A DNA stretch of 64,000 nucleotides, taken from Streptomyces rimosus. Its GTDB lineage: Bacteria; Actinomycetota; Actinomycetes; Streptomycetales; Streptomycetaceae. Below, one piece after another: positions 49,053 to 58,469 of the stretch. The stretch is taken from the NCBI RefSeq assembly GCF_008704655.1, contig NZ_CP023688.1, positions 5,439,001 to 5,503,000 of the forward strand. The letters are read 5' to 3'. The notes beneath the pieces are model-generated. The model searched no databases. It saw only the letters and a list, made by a program, of their open reading frames with translations, and was not told the DNA's origin. The position numbers and the translations under genes were made by a program. The first letter of the stretch is position 1. Each line of letters begins with the position of its first letter.

Positions 49053-49865
49053 TCAGTGTCCCGCCGGGCCCATCACGATCACCGGGTGCTGCGCCGGGTC
49101 CAGCGTGCGCAGCAGCTCCTGCATCACCTCGGGCTTGAGGCTGATGCAGCCCTGCGTGGGCCCGTCGTGGTCCACGTGCAGCCAGACGCCGCCGCCCTTC
49201 CGGTCGCCCATCGGACGCCGCTGGTCCAGCGGTGAGGAGCCCTTGACCCGGTTGTAGTCGATGGCGATGACGTAGTCGAACGCACCGCCCAGCGGCTCGC
49301 CCTCCACGCCGGTGCCGTGCGCGACGAAGCTGTCGTTGCGGTCGTACGGCAGCTTGGTGCCCTCCGGGGGCGCCAGTTTGCCGCCCGCGTCGCTGAGCGT
49401 GAAGACACCCTCCGGCGAGCGCAGGTCACCGTAACGGTGGTCCTTGGTCCAGCCGCGGGACGCGTTGTGCGCGGCCCAGCGCGCGCCGGGGCGCCAGTCG
49501 TCGGAGTCCTGTGCGCGGGTGTAGAGGACGACGGAGGAGTCGTGCTGGTCCACGCCCTGCCCGGTGACGACGAGCACCTGCCGGGAGTCGGCCGGGATCT
49601 GCTTGCGGGTGGCGTCGCTCAGGCCCGGGATCGCGCGCGGCGCGGTCGCCTGCGCGTGGCCGGCGGCGGCGTGCGCGGGGACCTCCGGCGCCGAGGGGGC
49701 CGGGCGGGCCTGCTCGGAGCGGTGGCCGTCGTGGTCGTCGCCCGAGGCGGGCCAGGCCCACAGCGCGGTGCCCACCAGCGTGGTCAGGGCGAGGCCGCTC
49801 ACCGCCTTGCCGCGACGGGTCATCCTTATTCGCATACCGCGTTGCTGGGCGTGGCGGGCAGCCAT
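49053..49865 (-). CDS. Secreted L,D-transpeptidase-family protein
   Basis: 270 residues (start at the ATG with GAGGAG upstream). Signal peptide with a twin-Arg-like R-M-T-R-R-G-K and hydrophobic core, cleaved near A-S-G. The YkuD domain has V-A-H-G-T-G and T-Q-G-C240-I-S-L in place of the common S-H-G-C-x-R-L; such variants are found in Streptomyces. Possible carboxypeptidase or transpeptidase of the wall. Confidence 0.8.
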   Translation of the reverse strand: MAARHAQQRGMRIRMTRRGKAVSGLALTTLVGTALWAWPASGDDHDGHRSEQARPAPSAPEVPAHAAAGHAQATAPRAIPGLSDATRKQIPADSRQVLVVTGQGVDQHDSSVVLYTRAQDSDDWRPGARWAAHNASRGWTKDHRYGDLRSPEGVFTLSDAGGKLAPPEGTKLPYDRNDSFVAHGTGVEGEPLGGAFDYVIAIDYNRVKGSSPLDQRRPMGDRKGGGVWLHVDHDGPTQGCISLKPEVMQELLRTLDPAQHPVIVMGPAGH

Positions 49866-50074
49866 GTTCGTGGCGTCTCCTCGCCCGTCGGCTCCGGGCC
49901 GGTGGGCTGTCGTAGGCATAAAACGGGCAATCCGCACCCTACACCGTCCAGGGAAACGCCCCGCCCCGCACCTCGTGTCTTCATGCGTCACGTCCGGCCA
50001 ATGGCCGAAAGAGACGGGACCATTGGCCGGAATGGCGAGGTCGTAGGGCCTGGAGGGGTGGAAGTGGCGGCCCG

Positions 50075-51403
50075 TCAGCTCTCCAGCGCCTGCCCCTGCC
50101 GCGCCGTCAGCGTCGCCCCCACCGCGACCGTGACCGCCCCCACCATTCCGGCCAGCAGGACCGCGGCGTGCCCCGCGAACGTACAGGCCAGGACCAGTAC
50201 GGAGGACACCGGCAGCACCAGCTGCTGGGCCAGGTTGCGCTTCTGGTGGCGGGAGTGGATCAGCCACACGGTGAAGAGGAACAGCGCGCCCGGCACGGTC
50301 ACCGTCGCGGACGCCGCGAACACGGAGAGGTGCGCCTTGCCGACCGACTCCTCCACCGCCACCTCGATGCCCGCGCCGATCGCCGCAGCCGAGCCGAGGA
50401 CCAGGTAATGGCCGTAACCCCAGACGAACGCCTGGCGGTTCGAGACGAGGTGGAGGTGGATGGGGACCGCGAAGTAGATCCAGTACGCGGCGAAGATCAG
50501 CAGCAGGCCGCCCGCCGCGATGGGCAGCAGATCACCCAGCGCGTCCTGCTCGTCCACCGCGGACTGCACCGCCACCGTGGCGGCGGAGACCGTCTCGCCG
50601 AGCACGATGATGACGAACAGGCCGTATCGCTCCGCGATGTGGTGCGGGTGCCAGGAAGTCTGATGGTCCCGTTCGGCCAGCGTGGGTACGGCCATCTCCG
50701 CGACCGCCAGCGCCACGAACACCCACGGCCGGGCGGCGTCCGGTGACAGCAGCAGCACCAGCCAGCCGACCTGGCACAGCGTCACCCCGGCGGCGTAGCG
50801 CAGCGCGGTGGTCCGCTCCCGGCCGGTGCTGTTGCGCGCGGCCCGCAGCCACTGCGACACCATCGCGAGCCGCATCACCAGGTAGCCGAACCACACCACC
50901 GCGAAGTCGCCGTCGAAGGCCCGCGGCACCCCGGCCGCCAGGATCAGCACGCCCGCGATCTGTACGAGCGTCACCACCCGGTACAGCGCGTCGTCGGTGT
51001 CGTACGCGGACGAGAACCACGTGAAGTTCATCCAGGCCCAGAAAACCGCGAAGAACAGCATCAGATAGCCGGTGATGCCGTGCCCCGGATGCCCTTCCGC
51101 GAGCGCGTGCACGAGCTGTCGCCCGGCCTGCGCGACGGCCACGACGAAGCACAGGTCGAAGAAGAGCTCCAGCGGAGTGGCGGCGCGGTGGCTCTCGGAG
51201 CGCCCGCGCGCCCGCATGCGGGCCATCACGGGCGGACCGTCCGGTGATTCCGCTGCGTCCGGTACCTCCGGTGTGTCCCCTGCATCTGGTGCTCCTTGCT
51301 CCCGTGTCGCGTCGAGGGCCGCGCCCCAGTACAGCCCGCGTGGCCGGAAAGCCGCCATGAGGCGCGCGGGGCTCTCGCCGGTTGGGGAACTCACGGCGTG
51401 CAA
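50075..51403 (-). CDS. ltrA: Low temperature requirement protein A (LtrA)
   Basis: 442 residues; about ten to twelve helices. Family motifs: A-T-P-L-E-L-F-F-D-L-C-F-V-V-A, H-H-I-A-E-R-Y-G-L-F-V-I-I-V-L-G-E and Y-G-H-Y-L. First named for growth at low temperature in Listeria; biochemical function unknown. The N-terminal ~70 residues are a polar extension. Confidence 0.9.
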   Translation of the reverse strand: MHAVSSPTGESPARLMAAFRPRGLYWGAALDATREQGAPDAGDTPEVPDAAESPDGPPVMARMRARGRSESHRAATPLELFFDLCFVVAVAQAGRQLVHALAEGHPGHGITGYLMLFFAVFWAWMNFTWFSSAYDTDDALYRVVTLVQIAGVLILAAGVPRAFDGDFAVVWFGYLVMRLAMVSQWLRAARNSTGRERTTALRYAAGVTLCQVGWLVLLLSPDAARPWVFVALAVAEMAVPTLAERDHQTSWHPHHIAERYGLFVIIVLGETVSAATVAVQSAVDEQDALGDLLPIAAGGLLLIFAAYWIYFAVPIHLHLVSNRQAFVWGYGHYLVLGSAAAIGAGIEVAVEESVGKAHLSVFAASATVTVPGALFLFTVWLIHSRHQKRNLAQQLVLPVSSVLVLACTFAGHAAVLLAGMVGAVTVAVGATLTARQGQALES

Positions 51404-51546
51404 GAGGCGTTTTCTGTAAAGCCTTTAAAGGAGGAGCGAGGGGTGCGCGCCGGCCCGTGCAGCCCTGGCGGCTCCAGCCTGTTCCGGGCTCGGTGCGACC
51501 GGTCCGGGCCTCGTCCGTACGTCCGTTACGTGATCAAATGCTACGT

Positions 51547-52800
51547 ATGAGCGATAGCGCGCGTGACACCGTACTGGCCCCGCTCGACGCCCGCATGGCG
51601 GACCTCGAATCCCTCTACGAAGACCTCCACCGGCACCCCGAACTCGGCTTCCGGGAATCCCGTACGGCCGCCGAGGCGGCCCGCCGCCTGACCTCGTACG
51701 GCTACGAGGTCACCACCGGCATCGGCCGGACCGGCGTGATCGGCGTGCTGCGCAACGGGCCGGGCCCGGTCGTCCTGCTGCGCGCCGACATGGACGCCCT
51801 GCCCGTCACCGAACGCACCGCCCTGCCGTACGCCTCCACCGTCCCCGGCGTCATGCACGCCTGCGGCCACGACGTGCACGTCACGTGCCTGACGGGCGCC
51901 GCCGACCTGCTCGCGGCGGGGCGGGAGCACTGGTCCGGCACCCTGGTGGTGCTCTTCCAGCCCGCCGAGGAGGTCGGCGACGGGGCGCGGGCGATGATCG
52001 ATGACGGACTGTTCGGGGCGGAACACAGCGGCATCCCCACCCCCGATGTGATGTTCGCCCAGCACGTCGCCCCGTTCGGCGCCGGGCTGATCGCATACGC
52101 GCACGACGCCTGTATGGCCGCCTCGGACAGCCTGAAGATCACTTTCCATGGCACCGGCGGCCACGGCTCCCGCCCCGAGACCGCCGTCGACCCGATCCTG
52201 ATGGCCGCCGCCTTCGTCCAGCGCCTCCAGTCCGTCGTCGCCCGCGAGATCGCGGCCAAGGACCGGGCCGTCGTCACCGTCGGCTCCTTCCAGGCCGGGG
52301 ACGCCCCCAACGTCATCCCCGACCAGGCGGTGGTGCAGCTCAGCGTCCGTACCTTCGACGAGCACATCCGTACTCAGGTGCTGGCGTCCGTCGACCGCAT
52401 CGCCATGGCGGAGGCCGCAGCCTCCGGCGCGCCGCGGGAGCCGGAGACGGAGGTGCTGAACACCTTCCCCGTCACCCGCAACGACGACCGGACGCTGGAG
52501 CAGGTCAACGCGGCCTTCACCGACCACTTCGGCGCCCCGCGGCTGTTCGCCTACGAACCGGCCGCCGGCAGCGAGGACGCGGGCCTGATCGCCACGGCCG
52601 CCGACGCGCCCCTCTACTACTGGTGGCTCGGCGGCTGGGACCCCGACGAGTTCCGCACCGCCATGGCCTCCGGCCGCCTTGCCCAGGACATCCCCTCGAA
52701 CCACTCACCGCACTTCGCGCCGGTGAAGCAGCCGACGCTGGCCATGGGCGTGGAGGCTCTCACCGTGGCGGCGCTGAGCCATTTGAAGGCCGGCCGGTGA
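51547..52800 (+). CDS. M20-family amidohydrolase
   Basis: 417 residues; the ATG (or one three codons earlier) lacks a clear Shine-Dalgarno and might be leaderless or weakly expressed. Metal site C106-G-H108-D-V-H111, E-E near residue 142 (P-A-E-E-V-G-D-G) and C-terminal H in N-H-S-P-H-F. Family members hydrolyse N-acyl amino acids, hippurate or IAA conjugates. Its 3' end overlaps the next gene on the other strand. Confidence 0.9.
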   Translation: MSDSARDTVLAPLDARMADLESLYEDLHRHPELGFRESRTAAEAARRLTSYGYEVTTGIGRTGVIGVLRNGPGPVVLLRADMDALPVTERTALPYASTVPGVMHACGHDVHVTCLTGAADLLAAGREHWSGTLVVLFQPAEEVGDGARAMIDDGLFGAEHSGIPTPDVMFAQHVAPFGAGLIAYAHDACMAASDSLKITFHGTGGHGSRPETAVDPILMAAAFVQRLQSVVAREIAAKDRAVVTVGSFQAGDAPNVIPDQAVVQLSVRTFDEHIRTQVLASVDRIAMAEAAASGAPREPETEVLNTFPVTRNDDRTLEQVNAAFTDHFGAPRLFAYEPAAGSEDAGLIATAADAPLYYWWLGGWDPDEFRTAMASGRLAQDIPSNHSPHFAPVKQPTLAMGVEALTVAALSHLKAGR

Positions 52801-52996
52801 GTCCGGGGCCCGACCGTACGTAGGCGACGGCCGCCTGGATCGCCAGCGCCACGGCGACCGTGGGGGCGATGCTCCAGGGGAGCACTCCGGCGATGGCCAG
52901 GGCGGCGCACAAGGGGACGGTGAGGAGGGTGGGGAGGACGGAGGAGAGGGCCAGGCGGGCGCGGTGACGTGGGGTCAGGTGATGCGGGTGGGTCAT
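52760..52996 (-). CDS. Small membrane protein coupled to MerR
   Basis: 78 residues with two hydrophobic helices (L-L-T-V-P-L-C-A-A-L-A-I-A and I-A-P-T-V-A-V-A-L-A-I-Q-A-A-V). Its start overlaps the MerR stop (ATGA). The end overlaps the convergent M20 gene by 41 bases. No family known. Confidence 0.65.
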   Translation of the reverse strand: MTHPHHLTPRHRARLALSSVLPTLLTVPLCAALAIAGVLPWSIAPTVAVALAIQAAVAYVRSGPGLTGRPSNGSAPPR

Positions 52997-53859
52997 GGGT
53001 GGTCCTTCGTGTGGGGTGTGCCGGGGGCATGGGGGAGGCCGTCGGGCTCCGTACGGGCCCGGTCGAGGTAATCCGCCAGCTCACGCCAGGCATCGGGCGC
53101 CGGGCCGGAGCCCGGACCGGGGCTGGAGCTGGAACCGGCTCCGGGCCCGAAGCCTGATCCGCCCCCACCCGCCATCTCCTCCGGCTCCGCCCGCCACGCC
53201 GCCCGCACCCCGGCGGACACGCCCGCGTCCCCGCCGCTGAACAGCACACCCAGCTCGTCCATCCGGGCCGCCAGCCGCCGCACCCGCCGGTCCGTGGGCG
53301 GGACTCCCGACTCGCGCAGCCGGGCCGCCCGGCGGTACAGCTCCGGCCACTCCACCTCCAGCAGATAGTGCGCCGCCGGGCCCAGCGCCGCGCCGCGCGC
53401 GGCCAGGACCTGGAGCTGGTCCGCGTCCAGGTGGCGGCGCAGGGCCCGGTCCGCCGTCGGGCCGGTACGGCCGAGCGCTTTGAGCGCCGCCAGCAGGTCG
53501 CGCGTCTCCGGTGCCGTACCCGCCGACAGTGACTCCTCCAGTCGCCGCAGCCGTCCGCGCAGCGCTTCCAGGGCGGACAGGGACTCCTCGACGTCCGCCA
53601 AGTGGTCCCGTACCAGCCGCAGCGGATCGATCCCCGAGTCCAGGCAGGTCGCGATGGTCTCCAGCCCCAGACCGAGACCGCGCAGGGCCAGCACCTGATA
53701 GAGGCGGGCCGCGTCGTCCTCGGTGTACTCGCGGTGGCCGCCGGGGGTGCGGCGGGACGGGCTGAGCAGCCCGATGGTGTCCCAGTGGTGCAGGGTCCGG
53801 ACGGTCAGCCCGCTCGCCTCGGCGAGCTGACCGACCTTCCAGGTGGTGGCAGTGGTCAT
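52993..53859 (-). CDS. MerR-family regulator
   Basis: 288 residues. N-terminal MerR domain W-K-V-G-Q-L-A-E-A-S-G-L-T-V-R-T-L-H-H-W-D, then a coiled-coil and a long helical effector part. A glycine/serine/proline-rich linker lies near the C-terminus. This layout is like multidrug-binding MerR proteins (TipA-type). Divergent from the MerR-PP2C gene, sharing a short promoter region. Confidence 0.88.
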   Translation of the reverse strand: MTTATTWKVGQLAEASGLTVRTLHHWDTIGLLSPSRRTPGGHREYTEDDAARLYQVLALRGLGLGLETIATCLDSGIDPLRLVRDHLADVEESLSALEALRGRLRRLEESLSAGTAPETRDLLAALKALGRTGPTADRALRRHLDADQLQVLAARGAALGPAAHYLLEVEWPELYRRAARLRESGVPPTDRRVRRLAARMDELGVLFSGGDAGVSAGVRAAWRAEPEEMAGGGGSGFGPGAGSSSSPGPGSGPAPDAWRELADYLDRARTEPDGLPHAPGTPHTKDHP

Positions 53860-53928
53860 GCCTTTTACTGTGCAACCTCACGTCGCGTCGGGTTCAAGTC
53901 CGCCGCCCGTCCAAGGCGCGGCAGGGCG

Positions 53929-53958
53929 CTTGACCTTGCCCTTGGGGGAAGACCCAGG
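53929..53958. promoter_or_regulatory. MerR-type promoter/operator
   Basis: TTGACCTTGCCCTTGGGG and GAAGACCCAGG form the kind of dyad placed in long-spaced MerR promoters; it precedes the MerR-PP2C gene. Confidence 0.5.
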
Positions 53959-54000
53959 CTCGGGGCAGCGGGGGACAGCCCCGTACGAGGAGGGTGGACG

Positions 54001-55149
54001 GTGGACCGGGAACCGGGTGGGGAACTGCTGAGCATCGGGGCGTTCGCCAGGGCCTCGCGGCTCTCGCCGAAGGCGTTGCGTCTGTACGACGAGCTGGGGC
54101 TGCTGCCGCCCGCGCAGGTCGATCCCGTCAACGGCTACCGGCGTTACCGGGTCGCCCAGTTGGAGCGGGCCCGGCTGGTCGCCTGGCTGCGGCAGCTCGG
54201 TATGCCGCTGGCCCGTATCCGGGACGTGTGCGGGCTGCCACCGGGGCCGGCCGCCGACGCGGTGGCGGCGTACTGGGCGCGGACCGAGGCCGACACCGCC
54301 GCCCGCCGCGAGCTGGCCGCCTTCCTCGTCAACCATCTGAGCGGGAAGGACACGGCCATGGAGACGGACACGGGGCGGACACCGGCAGGGGAGCCGCGGG
54401 CGCGGCGCCGGCTGGAGATCCGTTACGCGGCGCTGTCGGACACCGGGCTGGTACGGGAGAGCAACCAGGACACGGCGTACGCGGGGGAGCGGCTGCTCGC
54501 CGTGGCCGACGGGTTCGGCGGGGCCGGGGCCTCCGCCGGGGCCGCGGCCGTCGAGGCCCTGCGCCGCCTGGAGAACCTCGACGGCGGGGCGCTGCGGCCC
54601 GGCGACCTCCTCAACACGCTGGCGGACGCGGCTCGGGAGGCGAACCGGTCGGTGGGGGAGGCGGTGGCGGCCGAGGGGGAGACGGGGGCCTGTACCGCCG
54701 GTACGACACTGACCGCCCTGCTCTGGACCGGCTCCCACCTGGCCCTCGTCCACGTGGGCGACTCGCGTGCGTACCTGCTGCGCGACGGCGCGCTGTTCCA
54801 GATCACGCACGACCACACCCACGTACAGTCGCTTGTCGAGGAAGGGCGGCTGACCCCTGAGGAGGCCGAGTCGCATCCGCAACGTGCGCTCCTTGCACGG
54901 GCCCTGGGCAGCGGCGCCGACTGGGAGCCGGAGGTGGGGCTGCGCGAAGCGCGCCCCGGCGACCGCTACCTGCTGTGCTCCGACGGCCTGTCTGCGGTGG
55001 TGCCCTCCGACGCCGTACAGGACGCCCTGGCCGGGGCACCGGACCCCGGCCAGGGCGTACGGGACCTGGTGGCGCTGGCCCATCAGGCCGGTGCGCCGGA
55101 CAACGTGAGCTGTGTGGTGGCGGACGTGTCGCTCAGGCCAGGCCCTTGA
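54001..55149 (+). CDS. MerR helix-turn-helix fused to PP2C phosphatase
   Basis: 382 residues from GTG with GAGGAGGG six bases upstream. Residues ~10-78 are a MerR domain (S-I-G-A-F-A-R-A-S-R-L-S-P-K-A-L-R-L-Y-D). Residues ~140-380 are a complete PP2C/PstP-type Ser/Thr phosphatase: S-D-T-G-L-V-R-E-S-N-Q-D, A-V-A-D-G-F-G-G, V-G-D-S-R-A-Y-L-L, L-C-S-D-G-L and D-N-V-S-C-V-V. Metal-binding aspartates are kept. Suggests a DNA-binding protein whose phosphatase activity links transcription and Ser/Thr phosphorylation. Confidence 0.9.
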   Translation: MDREPGGELLSIGAFARASRLSPKALRLYDELGLLPPAQVDPVNGYRRYRVAQLERARLVAWLRQLGMPLARIRDVCGLPPGPAADAVAAYWARTEADTAARRELAAFLVNHLSGKDTAMETDTGRTPAGEPRARRRLEIRYAALSDTGLVRESNQDTAYAGERLLAVADGFGGAGASAGAAAVEALRRLENLDGGALRPGDLLNTLADAAREANRSVGEAVAAEGETGACTAGTTLTALLWTGSHLALVHVGDSRAYLLRDGALFQITHDHTHVQSLVEEGRLTPEEAESHPQRALLARALGSGADWEPEVGLREARPGDRYLLCSDGLSAVVPSDAVQDALAGAPDPGQGVRDLVALAHQAGAPDNVSCVVADVSLRPGP

Positions 55150-56338
55150 GCATCCCCTTGAAGTACAGCTGCGGCAGCCCGTACCGCTTCAGGAACCACA
55201 TGTCCGTCCGCTCCTTCGTCGTGTCGATGAAGGGGATGGACGGCGCGGGCTCCAGGTCGTAGTCGAACTCGGCCAGCAGCATCTTGTGGCGGGCGGTGAC
55301 CAGCGGGCAGGAGGTGTAGCCGTCGTAGCGGGCGGTGGCGGGCCGCCCGCGCAGCCCGGCCCGCAGATTGGCGGCGACGACCGGGGCCTGCTTGCGGATC
55401 GCGGCGCCCGTCTTGGACGTCGGCAGGTTGGCCACGTCGCCGATCGCGTACACCTCGGGGAAGTCCGGGTTCTGGAGCGTCGCCCGGTCGGCCTTGGCGT
55501 AACCGAAGGGCGAGGCCGGGTCGGCGAGCGGGCTGTCCGCCACCCACTGCGGCGCGCGCTGCGGCGGTACGGCGTGCAGCAGGTCGTAGTGGACCGTCTC
55601 CTTCTCGCCGGTCGCGTGATCGACGATCTCCGCCTCCCGCGCGGCGCCGTCCACCTGCGTCAGCTCCGACTGGAGGCGCACCTCGATGCCGTAGCGCCGC
55701 GCCGTCTCCTCCAGCGCCCGGTTGAAGACCGGCACCTTGAACATGGCGGGCTCGGGCAGCACCAGGATCGTACGGATACGGCCCAGCACCCCGCGCTTGC
55801 GCCAGTAGTCGGCGGCGAGATACGCGATCTTCTGCGGCGCGCCGCCGCACTTCACCGGCCCGGACGGCATCGTGAACAGCGCCGTGCCGCGCTTGGTGCG
55901 CCGGATGAAGTCCCAGGTCAGCGGCGCCAGATCGGGCCGGTAATTGCTGGAGACACCGCCGTGGCCGAGGGCCTGCGCAAGCCCCGGTATGCCGTCCCAG
56001 TCCAGGCTGAGCCCGGGGGCGAGCACCAGCCGGTCGTACGAGATCGTCCGCCCCGACGCGGTGCCGACCGTCCGCGCGGCGGGGTCGACCGAGGCGGCGG
56101 ACTCGCGCAGCCAGCGCACCCCGGGCGGCATGACCTCCGCCTCCGTGCGCAGCGCGGCCCGCAGCGGCGCCTGGCCGCCGCCGACCAGCGTCCACAGCGG
56201 CTGGTACCAGTGCGTCTCGGAGGGCTCCAGCACCGCGATGTCGCGCAGTCCGGCGCGGCGCAGGCGGGCGGCGACGGTGATGCCCGCGGTACCGCCGCCG
56301 ATGATGACGACCTGGTGGTGCGACGAGGCGGGGGTCAT
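55133..56338 (-). CDS. sqr: Sulfide:quinone oxidoreductase
   Basis: 401 residues. FAD site I-I-G-G-G-T-A-G-I at 12-20; catalytic cysteines C164 (P-V-K-C-G-G-A-P-Q-K) and C344 (Y-T-S-C-P-L-V). C-terminal amphipathic helix W-F-L-K-R-Y-G-L-P-Q-L-Y-F for membrane contact. It oxidises sulfide to sulfane sulfur and passes electrons to quinone. 17-base convergent overlap with the phosphatase gene. Confidence 0.9.
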   Translation of the reverse strand: MTPASSHHQVVIIGGGTAGITVAARLRRAGLRDIAVLEPSETHWYQPLWTLVGGGQAPLRAALRTEAEVMPPGVRWLRESAASVDPAARTVGTASGRTISYDRLVLAPGLSLDWDGIPGLAQALGHGGVSSNYRPDLAPLTWDFIRRTKRGTALFTMPSGPVKCGGAPQKIAYLAADYWRKRGVLGRIRTILVLPEPAMFKVPVFNRALEETARRYGIEVRLQSELTQVDGAAREAEIVDHATGEKETVHYDLLHAVPPQRAPQWVADSPLADPASPFGYAKADRATLQNPDFPEVYAIGDVANLPTSKTGAAIRKQAPVVAANLRAGLRGRPATARYDGYTSCPLVTARHKMLLAEFDYDLEPAPSIPFIDTTKERTDMWFLKRYGLPQLYFKGMLKGLA

Positions 56339-56387
56339 GGGGTGTTTCCTCCTGGGGTCGGAGTGGGATCGGGGTGTGTCCGGGGAC

Positions 56388-57209
56388 TCATAAGCGGGGG
56401 ATGCTGGTGACGGCCATCGATATGGCGAGCACGGTGACCAGCGACGCGAACGCCGTGGACAGGGCCTGTGGCCGTACCCGTGCGGCCAGCCGGTTGCCCA
56501 GCCAGCTGCCGAGCGCGGCGCAGGCGGCGAAGGAGGCCAGCAGCGGCCAGTCCAGACCGCCCGCACCGGCCCGGGTGCCGAAGGCCGTCACCGAGTTGAC
56601 GAGGATGACGAGGAGGGACGTACCGACGGCGACCGGCATCTCCAGACCGAGGACGAGCGTCAGCGCCGGTACGACGACGAACCCGCCGCCGACACCGAAG
56701 AAGCCGGTCAGCAGGCCGACGGCGGTGGCGGTCGCGCCGATGCGCAGGGCCGAGACGAGGCGGGCGGTGAGGGCCGGGGATGCGGCTGGGGTGCGCTGGG
56801 GCGCCTGCCCCGGCTCGTCCCGCCCGGCCGGGCGCGCCTTCTCCCGCTCGCGCCAGGTCCGTACGAGCATCGCGGCCGCCACCGCGAGCATCAGCCCGGC
56901 GAACGCCGTCATCAGGACCGTCGGGTCCAGCGCCGCGCTCCAGCGCGAGCCCAGGAACGTACCGGCGGTGCCCAGCCCGCCGAAGGCCGCGCCCGCCGCC
57001 CAGCGGACCCGTCCCGCGCGGGCGTGACAGGCCAGGCCGGAGGCCGCGCCGATACCGACCACGACGAGCGCGCCCGCCGTGGCCTCGTGCGGTGACTGGT
57101 GCAGCAGGTAGACCAGCGCCGGTACGGCGAGGATCGACCCGCCGCCGCCGAGCGCGCCCAGCAGCAGACCGATGACCAGCCCGCAGGGCAGTGCCGTTAT
57201 GGCTAGCAA
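56388..57209 (-). CDS. TauE/SafE-family (TSUP) sulfur-compound transporter
   Basis: 273 residues, about eight helices in two repeats, with G-A-L-G-G-G-G-S-I-L and G-F-F-G-V-G-G-G-F-V-V-V-P family loops. Likely exports or imports sulfite, sulfide or thiosulfate. Lies 49 bases before sqr in the same direction: an operon. Confidence 0.9.
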   Translation of the reverse strand: MLAITALPCGLVIGLLLGALGGGGSILAVPALVYLLHQSPHEATAGALVVVGIGAASGLACHARAGRVRWAAGAAFGGLGTAGTFLGSRWSAALDPTVLMTAFAGLMLAVAAAMLVRTWREREKARPAGRDEPGQAPQRTPAASPALTARLVSALRIGATATAVGLLTGFFGVGGGFVVVPALTLVLGLEMPVAVGTSLLVILVNSVTAFGTRAGAGGLDWPLLASFAACAALGSWLGNRLAARVRPQALSTAFASLVTVLAISMAVTSIPRL

Positions 57210-57363
57210 GGGTCCGGTGCCTGACGGGGCGTCGGGGCGGTCGTCGCGTTGGGCGGCTGCGCCGGGGTGGCCGTGTGGGACGGCAGCGACGGGCTGGCCG
57301 CGCAGGGCGGCTGTGCCGGCGCTATCGGGCCCGGTGCCGGTGGTTGCGGCTCGCGCCCCGTTC

Positions 57364-58149
57364 TCATGACGGACACGATGCCCGGGGCGCGAGTTCGACC
57401 GCCCGGCTGTCGCTGGTCCACTCGGCGACGAAGGCGAAGCGGTCGCCGCGTACGACGGTCTCGCGCCACTCCACCGGCCGCTCCCCGGACCGGCCCAGCC
57501 GCTCGATCGCGAACGCGGGCTCGCGGTCGGCCAGCCCCAGCAGCCACGCCTGCCGGATGTCCGGCAGGAAGGGGTGGATGCGCTCGCGGCCGCCGGTGAC
57601 CTTCACCCCGCAGCGCTGCTGCAGCTCCCCGTACAGGGAGGTGTGCCGGAAGTCGGCGTCGAGCAGCGGCTCGGCCACCTCGGCGGGCAGATACGTGGTG
57701 TCGTGGGCCAGCGGCTCGCCGTCCGCCAGCCGCAGCCGCTCCAGGACGATCAGCGGCGCGTCCGGTACGAGACCGAGCTGGTCGGCGATCGGTCCGTCCG
57801 CCGTCCGCTCCAGCCGCAGCACCTCGCTGCGCTGCTCCACGCCCTGGCCCTCCAGCTCGCGGAAGAGGCTGTAGAGCGAACCGAGCGGCTGCTGTATGCG
57901 CCGGGTGTTCAGGCGGCTGGCCCGCCCCCGCTCGGCGATCACCAGCCCGTCCGCGCGCAGCTTGCGCAGCGCCTCGCGGACGGTGTGCCGGCTGACCTCG
58001 TACTCCCCGGTCAGCCGGTGCTCGGCCGGGAACTCCTCGGTGAACTCGCCCGCTTCCATGCGGCGCCGCAGGTCTTCGGAGAGCTGGGCCCACAGGGGAA
58101 GCGGTGAGCGCCGGTCCAGGGGACGCGGGCCCGGGGGATGTGCGGTCAT
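57364..58149 (-). CDS. GntR/HutC-family regulator with UTRA domain
   Basis: 261 residues. Winged helix L-P-L-W-A-Q-L-S-E-D-L-R, L-T-G-E-Y-E-V-S-R-H-T-V-R-E-A-L-R-K-L, and a C-terminal UTRA effector fold with L-Y-G-E-L-Q-Q-R-C-G-V. It lies between the sulfide genes and the persulfide dioxygenase gene and is divergent from the latter, so it probably regulates the module. The ligand is unknown. Confidence 0.85.
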   Translation of the reverse strand: MTAHPPGPRPLDRRSPLPLWAQLSEDLRRRMEAGEFTEEFPAEHRLTGEYEVSRHTVREALRKLRADGLVIAERGRASRLNTRRIQQPLGSLYSLFRELEGQGVEQRSEVLRLERTADGPIADQLGLVPDAPLIVLERLRLADGEPLAHDTTYLPAEVAEPLLDADFRHTSLYGELQQRCGVKVTGGRERIHPFLPDIRQAWLLGLADREPAFAIERLGRSGERPVEWRETVVRGDRFAFVAEWTSDSRAVELAPRASCPS

Positions 58150-58469
58150 GAAGTCGCCTCCGAGCGGGTACGGGCTGTACGGGCGGACCGTACGGACGGG
58201 CGGTACGCGGACGGGTCCCGCGTACGGAGCCCTCGTACGGTACGGGCGGGGCCGGACTGCACCGGCGTGGCGCCTCCCGGGCCTTGCGTTGTTCTTCGTC
58301 TTCCCTTGTCTTCCACTGCCGGGCCGGGAGCCCGGCCGGTGCGTCCGGCTGGTGTCGAACTTGTCGGCAGTGGCTTGGTCTGCCTAATGTACGTACATCC
58401 GTGCATCCGCACAACAACCCCCCGCGGGGTCCGCGGTTCGGCGGGCCCGCAGGACCACGGAGGTCGACC
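58150..58469. other. 320-base divergent promoter region of the sulfide module
   Basis: Between the GntR gene and the persulfide dioxygenase gene. It has the GTACGTAC palindrome at 58387-58398 and short repeats of CGTACGG near 58150-58250. No gene. Confidence 0.5.
58387..58398. promoter_or_regulatory. GntR-operator-like palindrome
   Basis: ATGTACGTACAT is a perfect 12-base palindrome ~72 bases before the dioxygenase start. GntR/HutC proteins usually bind GT-N-x-AC dyads of this kind. Confidence 0.6.
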
